Counted from the stretch's first letter, positions 51,090-59,983 are shown. The stretch is 64,000 bases of DNA from JBALVT01 sp045110675 (GCA_045110675.1 JBGCGJ010000017.1:1-64000), one strand, 5' to 3'. The notes: a model not told the origin generated them from the sequence alone. Numbers and translations: made by a program.

Positions 51090-51655
51090 GGTTTATCTCC
51101 TTCTCGTGGTTTTTCCCAGCCCAGCTGTTCAAGGTGGTAACCCAAACGATTGTGGCCAACGTTTTCGTGGCAGCTGACGCATTTTTTATCCGTTTCCCCA
51201 CTGAAGTAACTTCGGTGGGCTCGGAACGCGATGCGGCTGCTCTGTGTCGCTTCGTGCAAATACTTGTGGCAGTTCAGACACCCGGAATCGTAAACAAACT
51301 CTTCGCGACGCTCACGAATACCGTGCCAGTCTATTTCATGAGGTTCCTTGATGAGCTCTTTGACGGGGTCCACAGCGCCGTGTTTTGCCTTGATCCAAAA
51401 ATAATGTAGGGAATTGTCGTGCGGAAGGTGGCAGTCATTACAGGCGGCTCTTACGCCGGCCGAATTATTTCCGCCGTGAATGTCTTCTCGATAAGCCAGA
51501 GCGATCGGCTCGTAAGCGTGGCAGCTGGTGCAGAATTCGTAATCGCCGGTGGCATGGAATGCGGTATCCAACAGTGCCCAGCTTGCAACGACACCCACTC
51601 CCAAAACGGCCAGTACCGCCAACGTTTTTGATATTCTAGTGTTGAACAAATTCAC
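51086..51655 (-). CDS. NapC/NirT-type tetraheme cytochrome c, quinol dehydrogenase
   Basis: 189 residues from GTG 51655. One N-terminal membrane anchor (KTLAVLAVLGVGVVASWALL), then four CxxCH: CTSCH, CNDCH, CLNCH and CVSCH. This is the NapC/NrfH/cytochrome cM552 family, which oxidises quinol in the membrane and passes electrons to a periplasmic partner, here the octaheme HAO-like protein. The genes overlap by 4 bases. Confidence 0.93.
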   Translation of the reverse strand: MNLFNTRISKTLAVLAVLGVGVVASWALLDTAFHATGDYEFCTSCHAYEPIALAYREDIHGGNNSAGVRAACNDCHLPHDNSLHYFWIKAKHGAVDPVKELIKEPHEIDWHGIRERREEFVYDSGCLNCHKYLHEATQSSRIAFRAHRSYFSGETDKKCVSCHENVGHNRLGYHLEQLGWEKPREGDKP

Positions 51656-51784
51656 CCGACCATCCTGGATTGCGATTTACGTTTGCCAATAGGGCAAGCC
51701 CACCAAATTAACGATCGCTGATGACATAATTGTAGTTCAGACTAATAATCTAACCACGACTTTCACCTGCTCAATTGCGATACA

Positions 51785-51798
51785 TAGATCGAAATCAA
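51785..51798. promoter_or_regulatory. FNR-like box between the cytochrome operon and the UbiA gene
   Basis: TAGAT-CGAA-ATCAA matches TTGAT-N4-ATCAA with one mismatch. It lies 130 bases from the cytochrome start and 142 from the UbiA start, so it could serve either gene. Low-oxygen control would suit a respiratory cytochrome. Confidence 0.5.
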
Positions 51799-51939
51799 TA
51801 AACGAGACCAAGATTCGGGCAGATCGCAGTTCCAATGTCGCGGAGATCTCGAAGAACGAGTAACCTCCTATGTGGGAGAAGTTAGCGGGGCCATAAGAAC
51901 GCCCGAACCGCCATTCTCCACTCTAGGGACCGATAGAAA

Positions 51940-52941
51940 ATGATCGATGTAAAAATGTGGGGCCTCGCCCTGGCGCAAATGCCCAAGTTGTCTCAGGCAC
52001 AATGGCAAGCATTGGACCCGGTTGCCAAATGGCTGATCGCCTGCCGTGCCTCGGTTTTATTCATGACGCTAACCGCCGCCGCACTGGGTGGACTCATGGC
52101 CTGGCGCGCCGGAGTATTCCAGTGGGACTTATCGCTGGCTACAGCGCTGGGGCTTATGTTTGCTCACGCAACAAATAACTTGCTCAACGACTATACCGAT
52201 TCACGACGCGGCATCGATAAGGACAACTACTACCGCAACCAATATGGCGTGCACGTATTGGAAGACGGTTTGATGAGCGAGCAGCAGTTCTGGCGTTACC
52301 TGGGAGTAACCGCCGGTATTGCACTAATACTGGGCGGATGGCTGATCTCACAACGGGGCGGATTGACCCTGGACCTAATGCTAGCGGGGGCTTTTTTCGT
52401 GCTGTTTTACACCTGGCCACTGAAGTACTACGGGCTGGGAGAACCGGCCGTTCTGTTGGTGTGGGGGCCTTTGATGGTAGGGGGCAGCTACTACGTCCTG
52501 GCCGGCCAATGGAGTAGTGAAGTCGCCTGGCTTAGCCTGATATTTGCGCTTGGGCCAACCACTGTACTGTTCGGCAAACACACGGACAAGATCGAGGCAG
52601 ACAAGAGCAAGGGGGTCAATTCATTGCCCGTTATTCTCGGTGAACGGTTATCACGGCGCTGCACAATGGCGATGATAGCAGCCCAATATGTACTGAGTAT
52701 CGCACTGGTCATTGCCGGTAGCTATAGTTGGACTCTGTTGTTGGTACTGCTAAACCTGCCCCGTTTACCTGCGCTGTATAGAGCCTACCAATACCCCAAG
52801 CCCCTGGAGAAGCCCGACGCATACCCGGAGCAAGTTTGGCCCTTGTGGTTTTCAGCCCACTCGTTTGGGCACACACGGAGATTCACCACATTATTCATCG
52901 CAGGCGTATTGCTGGATTCTCTCCTTTATTGGGGATCGTAA
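51940..52941 (+). CDS. UbiA-family prenyltransferase, MenA-like
   Basis: 333 residues with about eight membrane spans. The two Asp-rich motifs of the family are NNLLNDYTDSRRGID near residue 75 and HTDKIEADKSKGVNSLPV near 215. It attaches a polyprenyl chain to an aromatic acceptor; MenA-like sequences use 1,4-dihydroxy-2-naphthoate. The setting beside a quinol-linked cytochrome makes a respiratory quinone product plausible, but heme O or chlorophyll-type acceptors are not excluded by the sequence. Confidence 0.85.
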   Translation: MIDVKMWGLALAQMPKLSQAQWQALDPVAKWLIACRASVLFMTLTAAALGGLMAWRAGVFQWDLSLATALGLMFAHATNNLLNDYTDSRRGIDKDNYYRNQYGVHVLEDGLMSEQQFWRYLGVTAGIALILGGWLISQRGGLTLDLMLAGAFFVLFYTWPLKYYGLGEPAVLLVWGPLMVGGSYYVLAGQWSSEVAWLSLIFALGPTTVLFGKHTDKIEADKSKGVNSLPVILGERLSRRCTMAMIAAQYVLSIALVIAGSYSWTLLLVLLNLPRLPALYRAYQYPKPLEKPDAYPEQVWPLWFSAHSFGHTRRFTTLFIAGVLLDSLLYWGS

Positions 52942-53028
52942 GGGGCTCCATAGTCTATCCCGGAATAGCTGGGGCACCAAAAAGAGAGTGCCAACGGGAC
53001 GCAAATCGCTCAGCATGCCAGTTCTCTT

Positions 53029-54051
53029 TTACTGTTTGAGCCGAGCGATGGCTTCTGCGGCCAGAACATCATTCTCCGGATCTGCCGGCATCGGAAAGGT
53101 AATACGCCGCGACAAACCCCCGAAGCGTTCTTGATAAGTTTGCGCGATGGTGTCGTAGGTACCCCGAGGAACAAATTTCTCCAGCATCTCGTCAGTGACA
53201 ATCTTCGGCATATCCTGCCAGCGACCCTCTCTGGTGAGATCCAGCAGCTCCTGCCCTTTGTCCTGCCAACCAAACAGTTCGAGGCTGGGCCAGTAGGCAG
53301 GTGTGGAATACAGGAAGCCTAACAAGTTGCGCATGACTTCCCACTGGGCAGCAACCGTCTGCTCATCTTTGCCTGTTGCGGTTAGCGGCCCGAGAATGAG
53401 TTTAAAGTTTTCGCCATCATGGCCCCCCGCATCAAAACCGCCTTGCAATCTCGGCAGGCAAACCTGTCGAATATATTCTGGCGGTGTATTGGTCGGGTGA
53501 GTAATCATGCCATCGGCTATCTTGCCGACCATTTTGGTCATGGCCGGGCCGACCGCTCCGCACAACACAGGAATATCAGGGTGATCGATGGGCCCGGGAT
53601 TAAAAAACGGCTGCAGCTTGGTAAAACGGTAGTGCTCGCCTTCAAAATTCAGTTTTTCCAACGTTTGGAAACTGTGAAAAATAGCCTTTAAAGACTGAAC
53701 ATACTCGCGCAGCTGCGGTACCGGTGAATCCCAGCGTGCGGAGTAGCGCTGTTCGATATTGGGTTTGATCTGCGTGCCCAGACCAAGCTCGAAGCGTCCG
53801 CCGGACATTTTTTGCAAGTCCCAGCTGGCCACCGCAACCGTCATAGGGCTGCGTGGGAACGCCACCAAAACACCGGTCCCCACAATCAAACGCTCAGTAG
53901 CGTTTAGCGCCATCGCCGAAAGCAACAGGCCATCGTGGATGGCATCGGGAACTTGCAAACCATCGAAGCCCATGGCCTCAGCACGAGCTGCATGTTCTCC
54001 GATTTCTCCCGGGCCCATATCTTCCGGCGTAGCTGCAAACACTTCAAACAT
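53029..54051 (-). CDS. LLM-class flavin-dependent oxidoreductase (TIGR03617/F420-like)
   Basis: About 340 residues. FEVFAATPEDMGPGEIGEHAARAEAMGFDGLQVPDAIHDG and LLLSAMALNATERLIVGTGVLVAFPRSP are the luciferase-like TIM-barrel signatures, and GGRFELGLGTQ follows. The family name includes F420-dependent enzymes, but proteobacterial members may use FMN. It is divergent from the MarR gene, with a perfect inverted repeat between them. The start chosen is Met5 of a slightly longer frame. Confidence 0.88.
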   Translation of the reverse strand: MFEVFAATPEDMGPGEIGEHAARAEAMGFDGLQVPDAIHDGLLLSAMALNATERLIVGTGVLVAFPRSPMTVAVASWDLQKMSGGRFELGLGTQIKPNIEQRYSARWDSPVPQLREYVQSLKAIFHSFQTLEKLNFEGEHYRFTKLQPFFNPGPIDHPDIPVLCGAVGPAMTKMVGKIADGMITHPTNTPPEYIRQVCLPRLQGGFDAGGHDGENFKLILGPLTATGKDEQTVAAQWEVMRNLLGFLYSTPAYWPSLELFGWQDKGQELLDLTREGRWQDMPKIVTDEMLEKFVPRGTYDTIAQTYQERFGGLSRRITFPMPADPENDVLAAEAIARLKQ

Positions 54052-54073
54052 GACTTGACCCACAAATTTAATC

Positions 54074-54098
54074 AGATAAACTGATAGTAAGTTTATCT
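54074..54098. promoter_or_regulatory. MarR operator-like inverted repeat
   Basis: AGATAAACT (54074-54082) and AGTTTATCT (54090-54098) form a perfect 9-7-9 inverted repeat between the LLM gene and the MarR gene. The MarR protein probably binds here and represses both directions. Confidence 0.65.
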
Positions 54099-54118
54099 TA
54101 TCTTATGCAAAGACCGCA

Positions 54119-54565
54119 ATGGCGCAACCACACAAGTATGAACTGGGGCAGACACTGATGCTGGCATTGGCAGACTTCCAGCGCCGCCTCGATGACGATT
54201 TGAAACGCAGAGGTGTTCCAGGCATCCGCTCACGACACCGAGCAGTGTTTATTCACCTCAACCGATTTGGCGCTAGCCGCAGTGTTGACCTGGCTGCAGC
54301 CGCTAGCATTCGCCCGCAATCAATGATGAAAATCGTACACGAACTGGAAGAACTGGACCTGGTCACGCGGCGAGAAGACCCGAGCGATTCCCGCGCAAAG
54401 CTAATTGAATTCACCAAGGGCGGACAGGAGTTAATCGGTGAACTGAAAAATTCCACCGAAGCAGTGTGGGATCAATATGCCGCTATAGTGGGGCCAAAAG
54501 AACTGAATCGGACACTGGGATCAATCCGCGCTCTATTCTCAGAAAACGCAATAGGAGAGAGTTGA
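54119..54565 (+). CDS. MarR family transcriptional regulator
   Basis: 148 residues. Helix-turn-helix DLAAAASIRPQSMMKIVHELEELDLVTRRED with the wing DPSDSRAKLIEFT, the standard MarR signature. It is the first gene of a plus-strand operon: its stop TGA overlaps the SDR start (ATGA at 54562-54565 region). Autorepression through the repeat at 54074-54098 is expected. Confidence 0.92.
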   Translation: MAQPHKYELGQTLMLALADFQRRLDDDLKRRGVPGIRSRHRAVFIHLNRFGASRSVDLAAAASIRPQSMMKIVHELEELDLVTRREDPSDSRAKLIEFTKGGQELIGELKNSTEAVWDQYAAIVGPKELNRTLGSIRALFSENAIGES

Positions 54566-55404
54566 TGAGCAGAAAGGTTGCATTCATCACCGGTGCTAGC
54601 CGGGGAATAGGCGCGGAATCAGCGGTCGCTCTGGCACGCGCAGGTTACGACGTGGCGATCACGGCACGCACCTTAGCCGACGGAGAATCTTATGACCATG
54701 TAGGGATCGATGCACCACTACCCGGCAGCCTGCAAGCTACCGCTTCGGGCATCCAAGCGCTGGGTGGAGAGGCCTTGTGCCTACAGGCTGATATTCTCGA
54801 CGAGACCAGTATCGTTGCCGCTGCGAAATCGGCACTAGACCAATTCGGTCGCATAGATCTCCTGTTCAATAATGCCGTCTATCAGGGTGTGGGCAACCAG
54901 GAACCGGTACTGGAAGTCACACGAGAGCAGCTAAAAGCTATCTATCAAGGCAACGTGTTTACACCGCTGGCGTTGGTAAAAGCCGTATTGCCGGGAATGC
55001 TGGAACGACAGCAAGGAACCATCATCAACATGGTTTCCTACACGGCCTTTAAAAAACCCCCGGCATCCGCAAGTCAGGGAGGATGGGGATTCGCTTATCC
55101 CTCGTCGAAGGCCGCCTTTGCACGTATGGCTGGATCGCTGCAAGTGGAGCACGCCGGGCAAGGGTTGAGGTTTTTCAATCTCGAACCCGGACTCGTTATT
55201 ACAGAAGTCATGAAGGCGGCGGGCATCGCCGAAGAAGTCATGAAACGCTTTAAGCCGTGCACACCGGCGGCTATAGCAGGAGTCGTTGCGTGGCTGGCAC
55301 AAAATGATCCTCCAGCCCAATGGCAAAATGAAGAGATCTTGCGCGGGCCAGCAATCGCCAAGCAACTGGAACTATTGCAGACACCTTCCCTGTTGGAGAG
55401 CTAA
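54565..55404 (+). CDS. SDR family oxidoreductase
   Basis: 279 residues from ATG 54565 (AGGAGAGAG upstream). VAFITGASRGIGAESAV at the N-terminus, NNAVYQGVG, MVSYTAFKKP and YPSSKAAFARM with the catalytic Tyr and Lys. The length and a long insert after ITARTL suggest an extended-type SDR acting on a larger substrate. The start of the next gene is directly after its stop. Confidence 0.9.
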   Translation: MSRKVAFITGASRGIGAESAVALARAGYDVAITARTLADGESYDHVGIDAPLPGSLQATASGIQALGGEALCLQADILDETSIVAAAKSALDQFGRIDLLFNNAVYQGVGNQEPVLEVTREQLKAIYQGNVFTPLALVKAVLPGMLERQQGTIINMVSYTAFKKPPASASQGGWGFAYPSSKAAFARMAGSLQVEHAGQGLRFFNLEPGLVITEVMKAAGIAEEVMKRFKPCTPAAIAGVVAWLAQNDPPAQWQNEEILRGPAIAKQLELLQTPSLLES

Positions 55405-56172
55405 ATGAGCACTGTTTTGCTGGAGAAAAAAGAAGGTTACGCGATCATCACCCTGAATCGTCCGGACGAAATGAACGCGCTATCCCGACAACTGAGAAAG
55501 GAGTTTGTGGAAGCATTCACGACCTGCAGTGAAGACGATGCCATTCGAGTGGTCATATTGACCGGCAATGGACGAGCCTTTTGCGCCGGTTTCGACCTGA
55601 AAGAGTTGGCATCCAGTGACGGCAATGCTGCCGAAGAGGCAGACAATGCAGTCGCACGCTCGATGGAAGCCTTTAGCGGGCCGATAATCGGGGCTATCAA
55701 CGGACATGCGGTGACCGGTGGTTTTGAGATGGCTCTGGCCTGCGACGTTCTGATAGCCTCTGAAGATGCACGCTTCGCCGACACGCACGCAAGAGTTGGC
55801 ATTCTCCCGGGTTGGGGGTTAAGCCAAAAACTGCCGCGCATGATAGGCCTGTCCAGAGCGAAAGAAATATCTTTTACCGGCGCACCCGTATTTGCAGAGC
55901 AGGCGCTGCAATGGGGACTGGTTAATCATGTCGTAGGCAAAGAGGAACTTCTACCCAGAGCCGAAAAACTGGCGGAGGACATGTGTCGCTGCATTCCGCA
56001 TCTACTGCCACAGTACAAAGCGCTGATAGAGGAAGGCTACTCGATGCCTTACGCCGAAGCCCTAGCCTGGGAAGAGCAAAAAGCGATCGAATCGGCGAAG
56101 CAAGCGATGGGCGCGACTATTGCCAAACGTCGCGAAGCAGTGATGGATCAAGGAAGAAGCGAGAAAGGCTAA
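55405..56172 (+). CDS. Enoyl-CoA hydratase/isomerase family protein
   Basis: 255 residues. RAFCAGFDLKELA (oxyanion loop) and GHAVTGGFEMALACD carry the first catalytic Glu position. The usual second Glu (in the P-E-x-x-x-G loop) is replaced here (THARVGILPGWG), so hydration by the classic Glu pair is doubtful and isomerase, hydrolase or lyase chemistry is possible. It belongs to the MarR-controlled operon, with no gap to the SDR gene. Confidence 0.88.
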   Translation: MSTVLLEKKEGYAIITLNRPDEMNALSRQLRKEFVEAFTTCSEDDAIRVVILTGNGRAFCAGFDLKELASSDGNAAEEADNAVARSMEAFSGPIIGAINGHAVTGGFEMALACDVLIASEDARFADTHARVGILPGWGLSQKLPRMIGLSRAKEISFTGAPVFAEQALQWGLVNHVVGKEELLPRAEKLAEDMCRCIPHLLPQYKALIEEGYSMPYAEALAWEEQKAIESAKQAMGATIAKRREAVMDQGRSEKG

Positions 56173-56251
56173 CAAACACGTGTAGTACAGATTTTCCGCG
56201 CGTACTGGTAACGGTTGGGCTATAGTCATATTGGGCCAGGTGGAGAACAAT

Positions 56252-57769
56252 ATGAATAAAACCGTCGGCATTGTGGGTGCAGGTTTTGCCGGAGTTTCAG
56301 CGGCGAAAATCCTCAAGTCTTTCGGCTTCGACGTCACCATCTTCGAAAAGGAGGCGGACGTTGGAGGTGTTTGGTCAGCTTCGCGCCGCTACCCGGGATT
56401 GACGACCCAAAACCCGAGAGATTCCTATGCCCTGTCAGATTTCCCAATGCCAAAAAGCTGGCCGGAATGGCCTTTCGGCGAGCAAGTACAGGGGTACATA
56501 GAGGACTACACAAAACACTTCGGTTTTGCGGACGACATTTTCCTCAATACTACTGTTACCAATGCGAAACTCAATTCAGAAAGCGAAACCTGGACGGTAA
56601 GCGCTCAAAGGGTAACGGACGGTGATACCGAAAGCATTGTCAAAACCTTCGACTTGCTGATTGTGGCCAATGGCATCTTCTCAATTCCCTTCATTTCCCC
56701 CTTCAAAGGTGCAGACGACTTCCAATCGGCAGGCGGCGAGATCCTGCATACCAGCCAGTTCAACGACCCTGAGTTTTCTCGCGATAAAAATGTGCTCGTG
56801 GTGGGTTACGGGAAATCTTCCTGTGACGTCGCCAATGCCACAGTGGGCGTTAGTAAAAGTACAACGATGGTAGTTCGCAACCTGATCTGGAAAATACCAA
56901 AGCTGATCGGCAATGTCTTGAACCTGAAATACATTTTTCAAACTCGACTAAGTGAGGCTATCTTTCCCTACATCAGAATGACCCGCTTTGAGAAATTTTT
57001 GCATGGACCGGGTCTGTTTCTGCGCAACGGAATGATGGACACCATTGAGTGGATTATTCAAAGACAGTTGAAGCTTCGCGAGGTAGGTTTGCACCCGGAA
57101 AAGAAACTGGAAACCATCTCCAGAAGCACTATAAGCATGGTCACTCCGGGATTTTTTGAGCATATTGCCGAAGGCAAACTCAAGGTCAATAAGGGGGTGG
57201 AAATTGTCGCCTTGCGACCGGGAGAGGCAGACCTGAGCAACGGGGAAACGGTACCAGTAGACACCATTGTGTGCGGCACAGGTTGGCAGCAAATCGTGCC
57301 GTTTCTCGAAGAAGATGTAATGGCCATGGTTACCGATAAAGAGGGAAATTTTCGTTTGTATAAATCCATTCTTCCCATCGGTGTTCCCGGGCTATTTTTT
57401 AATGGCTACAACTCGTCCTTTTTCAGTCAATTGAATGCCGAAATCGGCGCCTTGTGGCTTACTGAGTATATCTTGGGCGGGATAGAACTGCCGCCGGAAG
57501 AAACCATGAACAAGTGGATCGATGAGCGTTTGAAATGGATGAAAGAACGCACCGATGGCAAGCACTCAAAGGGCACAAACATTATTCCTTTTTCGGTGCA
57601 TCAAATGGATGAACTACTACAAGACATCGACCTCGAACTTAGCGCTTTAAAGCGGTTCAGCCAATGGTTTGTGCCCATTACTGGAAAAGACTTCGAGAGT
57701 TTGACGGGGCGACTGCTGGCGCGGCACGGTGTTGTTCCTCACGCCACAGGCGCAATTTCTGAACCCTAG
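56252..57769 (+). CDS. Flavin-containing monooxygenase (FAD, NADPH)
   Basis: 505 residues from ATG 56252 (GGTGGAGAACAAT upstream). FAD loop VGIVGAGFAGVSAAKIL, GGVWSASRRYPG, the FMO-like FKGADDF with GGEILHTSQF, and the NADPH loop VLVVGYGKSSCDVA. It belongs to the FMO/Baeyer-Villiger superfamily and would insert oxygen into a ketone or heteroatom. It follows the enoyl-CoA hydratase by 79 bases, probably in the same MarR-controlled set. Confidence 0.9.
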   Translation: MNKTVGIVGAGFAGVSAAKILKSFGFDVTIFEKEADVGGVWSASRRYPGLTTQNPRDSYALSDFPMPKSWPEWPFGEQVQGYIEDYTKHFGFADDIFLNTTVTNAKLNSESETWTVSAQRVTDGDTESIVKTFDLLIVANGIFSIPFISPFKGADDFQSAGGEILHTSQFNDPEFSRDKNVLVVGYGKSSCDVANATVGVSKSTTMVVRNLIWKIPKLIGNVLNLKYIFQTRLSEAIFPYIRMTRFEKFLHGPGLFLRNGMMDTIEWIIQRQLKLREVGLHPEKKLETISRSTISMVTPGFFEHIAEGKLKVNKGVEIVALRPGEADLSNGETVPVDTIVCGTGWQQIVPFLEEDVMAMVTDKEGNFRLYKSILPIGVPGLFFNGYNSSFFSQLNAEIGALWLTEYILGGIELPPEETMNKWIDERLKWMKERTDGKHSKGTNIIPFSVHQMDELLQDIDLELSALKRFSQWFVPITGKDFESLTGRLLARHGVVPHATGAISEP

Positions 57770-58080
57770 GCACCGCAGCGAAACACACCAAAGATTTGCA
57801 CACCGTCCTCTGAGATCTCGCTCTCGGCGGTAATAGTATCGCCACCCATATTGGCAGCCGAGTTTCGAGCCAAGGTTACCAACTCAGACATCACCTTTTT
57901 GTCACTGCGATCTATGCTCACTAGTTCCGCCTGGGTGGTGGCCGTGGTGCTACCCAGGCGTTTGCAGCTAGAGGGAACTGAAGAAACGACGGTGACAGAT
58001 TCACCTTCCTCCTTCAGTTCCACCCAAGTACAACTTGCAAAGACAAGCAGTGCGGTTACTACGATCGATCTATACATCAT
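57766..58080 (-). CDS. DUF4156 lipoprotein
   Basis: 104 residues. Short signal with lipobox (TALLVFASC) and then VELKEEGESVTVVSSVPSSCKRLGSTTA, LVTLARNSAANMGGDTITAE and GVFRC, the DUF4156 pattern with two conserved Cys. It is an outer-membrane or periplasmic lipoprotein of unknown role. It overlaps the end of the monooxygenase gene by 4 bases, convergent. GGAGAGCGA precedes the ATG. Confidence 0.85.
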   Translation of the reverse strand: MMYRSIVVTALLVFASCTWVELKEEGESVTVVSSVPSSCKRLGSTTATTQAELVSIDRSDKKVMSELVTLARNSAANMGGDTITAESEISEDGVQIFGVFRCGA

Positions 58081-58126
58081 TCGCTCTCCAAGTATGATTT
58101 CAGCTTATTCGACCACTAAAGCAATG

Positions 58127-58534
58127 CTACGTGCAATAAACTTTCTCCGGTTTTAAATATACAATGACGCGAGCCTTTTTTTCATCTTCGTTGTTCGGAA
58201 CTACCTCACCGTACCATTGTTGCTTCCCGTAATGCCTTAGCGTAAGTTTATCCAAGTGCGCTATTGCTCCCTCTGAAACTACGTCTAAGAGTGAGCAACG
58301 TATGGAGATATAATTATCTTCACTTTCCGGATCGATTTTTAGTACTGTGGCCTTGCCGTTTCTGACCAGACTTTTTAGTTTTGGCGCCGAATTCAGCATA
58401 TTGATGGAAATGACACCGCCCTCCAGTTCGCTCCAGACTAAAGACGATTGCACCGACCCATCCAACGCAACGACGCTTAAAATGGTTGGCCCGGTGGCTG
58501 TCAGTAATTCGCTATATGCATTGGGTATGTTCAT
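58127..58534 (-). CDS. Pyridoxamine 5'-phosphate oxidase-like flavoprotein
   Basis: About 135 residues from ATG 58534. A split-barrel PPOX fold is suggested by ILSVVALDGSVQSSLVWSELEGGVISINML, then KLKSLVRNGKATVLKID and the C-terminal RVIVYLKPEKVYC. Members bind FMN or F420 and reduce small molecules. A 9-4-9 palindrome lies about 40 bases before the start. Confidence 0.8.
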   Translation of the reverse strand: MNIPNAYSELLTATGPTILSVVALDGSVQSSLVWSELEGGVISINMLNSAPKLKSLVRNGKATVLKIDPESEDNYISIRCSLLDVVSEGAIAHLDKLTLRHYGKQQWYGEVVPNNEDEKKARVIVYLKPEKVYCT

Positions 58535-58574
58535 AGCTTGTTCTCTCATATATAGGTCGATAGGAGAACCTTAA

Positions 58575-58596
58575 TACCTCAAGTTATCTTGAGGTA
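58575..58596. promoter_or_regulatory. Operator-like perfect inverted repeat upstream of the PPOX gene
   Basis: TACCTCAAG (58575-58583) and CTTGAGGTA (58588-58596) form a perfect 9-4-9 inverted repeat. It lies 41 bases before the PPOX start at 58534. The regulator is unknown. Confidence 0.5.
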
Positions 58597-58849
58597 AAGT
58601 ACTTTTTTTATTTGCTTTTTATCGACTAGAGTAATTGCAACGATGTGGGCAAGCCGCAGCTACGCGTAATTTCTACCAGCACCAAGATGATGATTAGTCC
58701 TGTTCCGAGATCTACAAAAACTACCTTGAGATGGGACCACCTGTGTCAGTGTTCTTAAAAAGAGATGAAGCTGCCCGGGATAGGAACCACTGTGTTGAGA
58801 TCGTCGCGAAACAACAGCAGCGGAATGTTTAAAGTATCAGTACTGCTGA
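58597..58849. other. Intergenic stretch without recognisable genes
   Basis: After the palindrome there is an A/T-rich run (acttttttta near 58610) and then sequence without a convincing frame, ribosome binding site or repeat. A short plus-strand open frame at 58765-58956 lies opposite the small exported peptide and is not convincing. Confidence 0.4.
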
Positions 58850-58972
58850 TTATTTGCGAATCTCAAGCCCTGCTGAGGAGAGTTGCTCGTGAGCATGGTG
58901 AGTATATGCTAATCCAAGCGCTGAACTTGAGATCGCTACCAATACGATGGCGGTGAGCAATTTGGATTTCAT
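58850..58972 (-). CDS. 40-residue exported peptide candidate
   Basis: ATG 58972 opens MKSKLLTAIVLVAISSSALG followed by LAYTHHAHEQLSSAGLEIRK and a TAA at 58850. The first 22 residues are a textbook Sec signal peptide (two Lys, hydrophobic core, SSA-L-G region), leaving a mature peptide of about 18 residues with a HHAH motif. GAGG lies about 11 bases before the ATG. It could be a metal-binding or signalling peptide, or a decayed gene start. Confidence 0.45.
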   Translation of the reverse strand: MKSKLLTAIVLVAISSSALGLAYTHHAHEQLSSAGLEIRK

Positions 58973-59257
58973 CGTGTCGAAGCCTCGAGTCTATTTAGGA
59001 AAGCTAGGCAGCGATCAGCGGGGTTTTTAGACCTGCGAAACAGTGCCGTACGCTTCAAAGATAGCTCTTTGGGCCGAGAGTTCTATGCGTAAAACCCCGT
59101 AATCGCGCGAAGCTGTGAAGTCGATCACATTTTATTCAGTAGATTGTTTACCCAACTCACTATTGGTGGAGGCGAGCCGTTTGTGAATGAGAACCAAGAC
59201 CCGCCAATCCGATACTCAACAATGCCAAGGAGCCACGCTATTTCGATAACTACATCG

Positions 59258-59444
59258 CTATTCCCATTTATACTTTTTCTTCATATCTGCCACCGATTTT
59301 CGAACAATCTGTTTTAGTACCTTCACATCAATGTCTTCCAGTTTATTGAAGTAAATACATGACACGCTTGTTTTATGTTTGCCTAGTTTTGCCAGCATAT
59401 CCCCGTAGCTACCCATCGGGCATGCAAAGTCTGCATTGTGTAAT
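59258..59444 (-). pseudogene. 3' remnant of a DUF1801-type gene
   Basis: A frame closed by TAG at 59258 encodes MGSYGDMLAKLGKHKTS, CIYFNKLEDIDVKVLKQIV and SVADMKKKYKWE, the C-terminal part of DUF1801 proteins. It is preceded by an in-frame stop and has no N-terminal half, so the gene is truncated. Confidence 0.65.
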
Positions 59445-59452
59445 CAACCTTG

Positions 59453-59884
59453 CTATTCGTCTTCATACACACTCGGGTTCCAAGCTTCCATAAAAGTCTC
59501 AGGATTAGCTAGTGCTTTAAAGCCATATTGCTCGTAAAGCCCATGTGCATCGCGTGTTGCCAGGGTAATGCGCCGAAGCCCCTGAAGATCTCGATGGGAC
59601 ACCACTTCAGATATCAACCACTTACTTAGGCCGAGACCACGATACTCCTCGAGAATGTAAACATCGGCCAAATAAGCAAAAGTTGCAGCATCAGTGACCG
59701 CTCTGGCGAAGCCAATTTGGTCACCCTGGCGATTGAAGACTCCAAAGCACAAAGATTTGCTTAGCGCTTTTTCCAGGGTTGTTTTGGGAATTCCAAAAGC
59801 CCAATAAGACTGAGAGAGGAAAGCATGAATAGCCTCCAAGTCCATATCTTCGCTTTCTGAACTGATAGTAAAATCTGCAATCAT
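59453..59884 (-). CDS. GNAT family N-acetyltransferase
   Basis: 143 residues. Motif A is YLADVYILEEYRGLGLSKWLI with the acetyl-CoA pyrophosphate loop (R-G-L-G-L), and the C-terminal LYEQYGFKAL is the usual motif B. It transfers an acetyl group to an amine, substrate unknown. Starts at ATG 59884; a 99-base gap separates it from the GST gene upstream on the same strand. Confidence 0.9.
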   Translation of the reverse strand: MIADFTISSESEDMDLEAIHAFLSQSYWAFGIPKTTLEKALSKSLCFGVFNRQGDQIGFARAVTDAATFAYLADVYILEEYRGLGLSKWLISEVVSHRDLQGLRRITLATRDAHGLYEQYGFKALANPETFMEAWNPSVYEDE

Positions 59885-59983
59885 CTAAGAGCCACTAAAA
59901 CATGATCCGACAACCACCGCGGCAGGTTATCGCATTCCAGGAGAATAAGTTTATTGTCGTTCGACACAAGATCAGTAACCCCT

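Noticed and set aside
58765..58956. 63-codon plus-strand open frame
   Set aside because: It lies opposite the small exported peptide frame and lacks a signal, domain or ribosome binding site.
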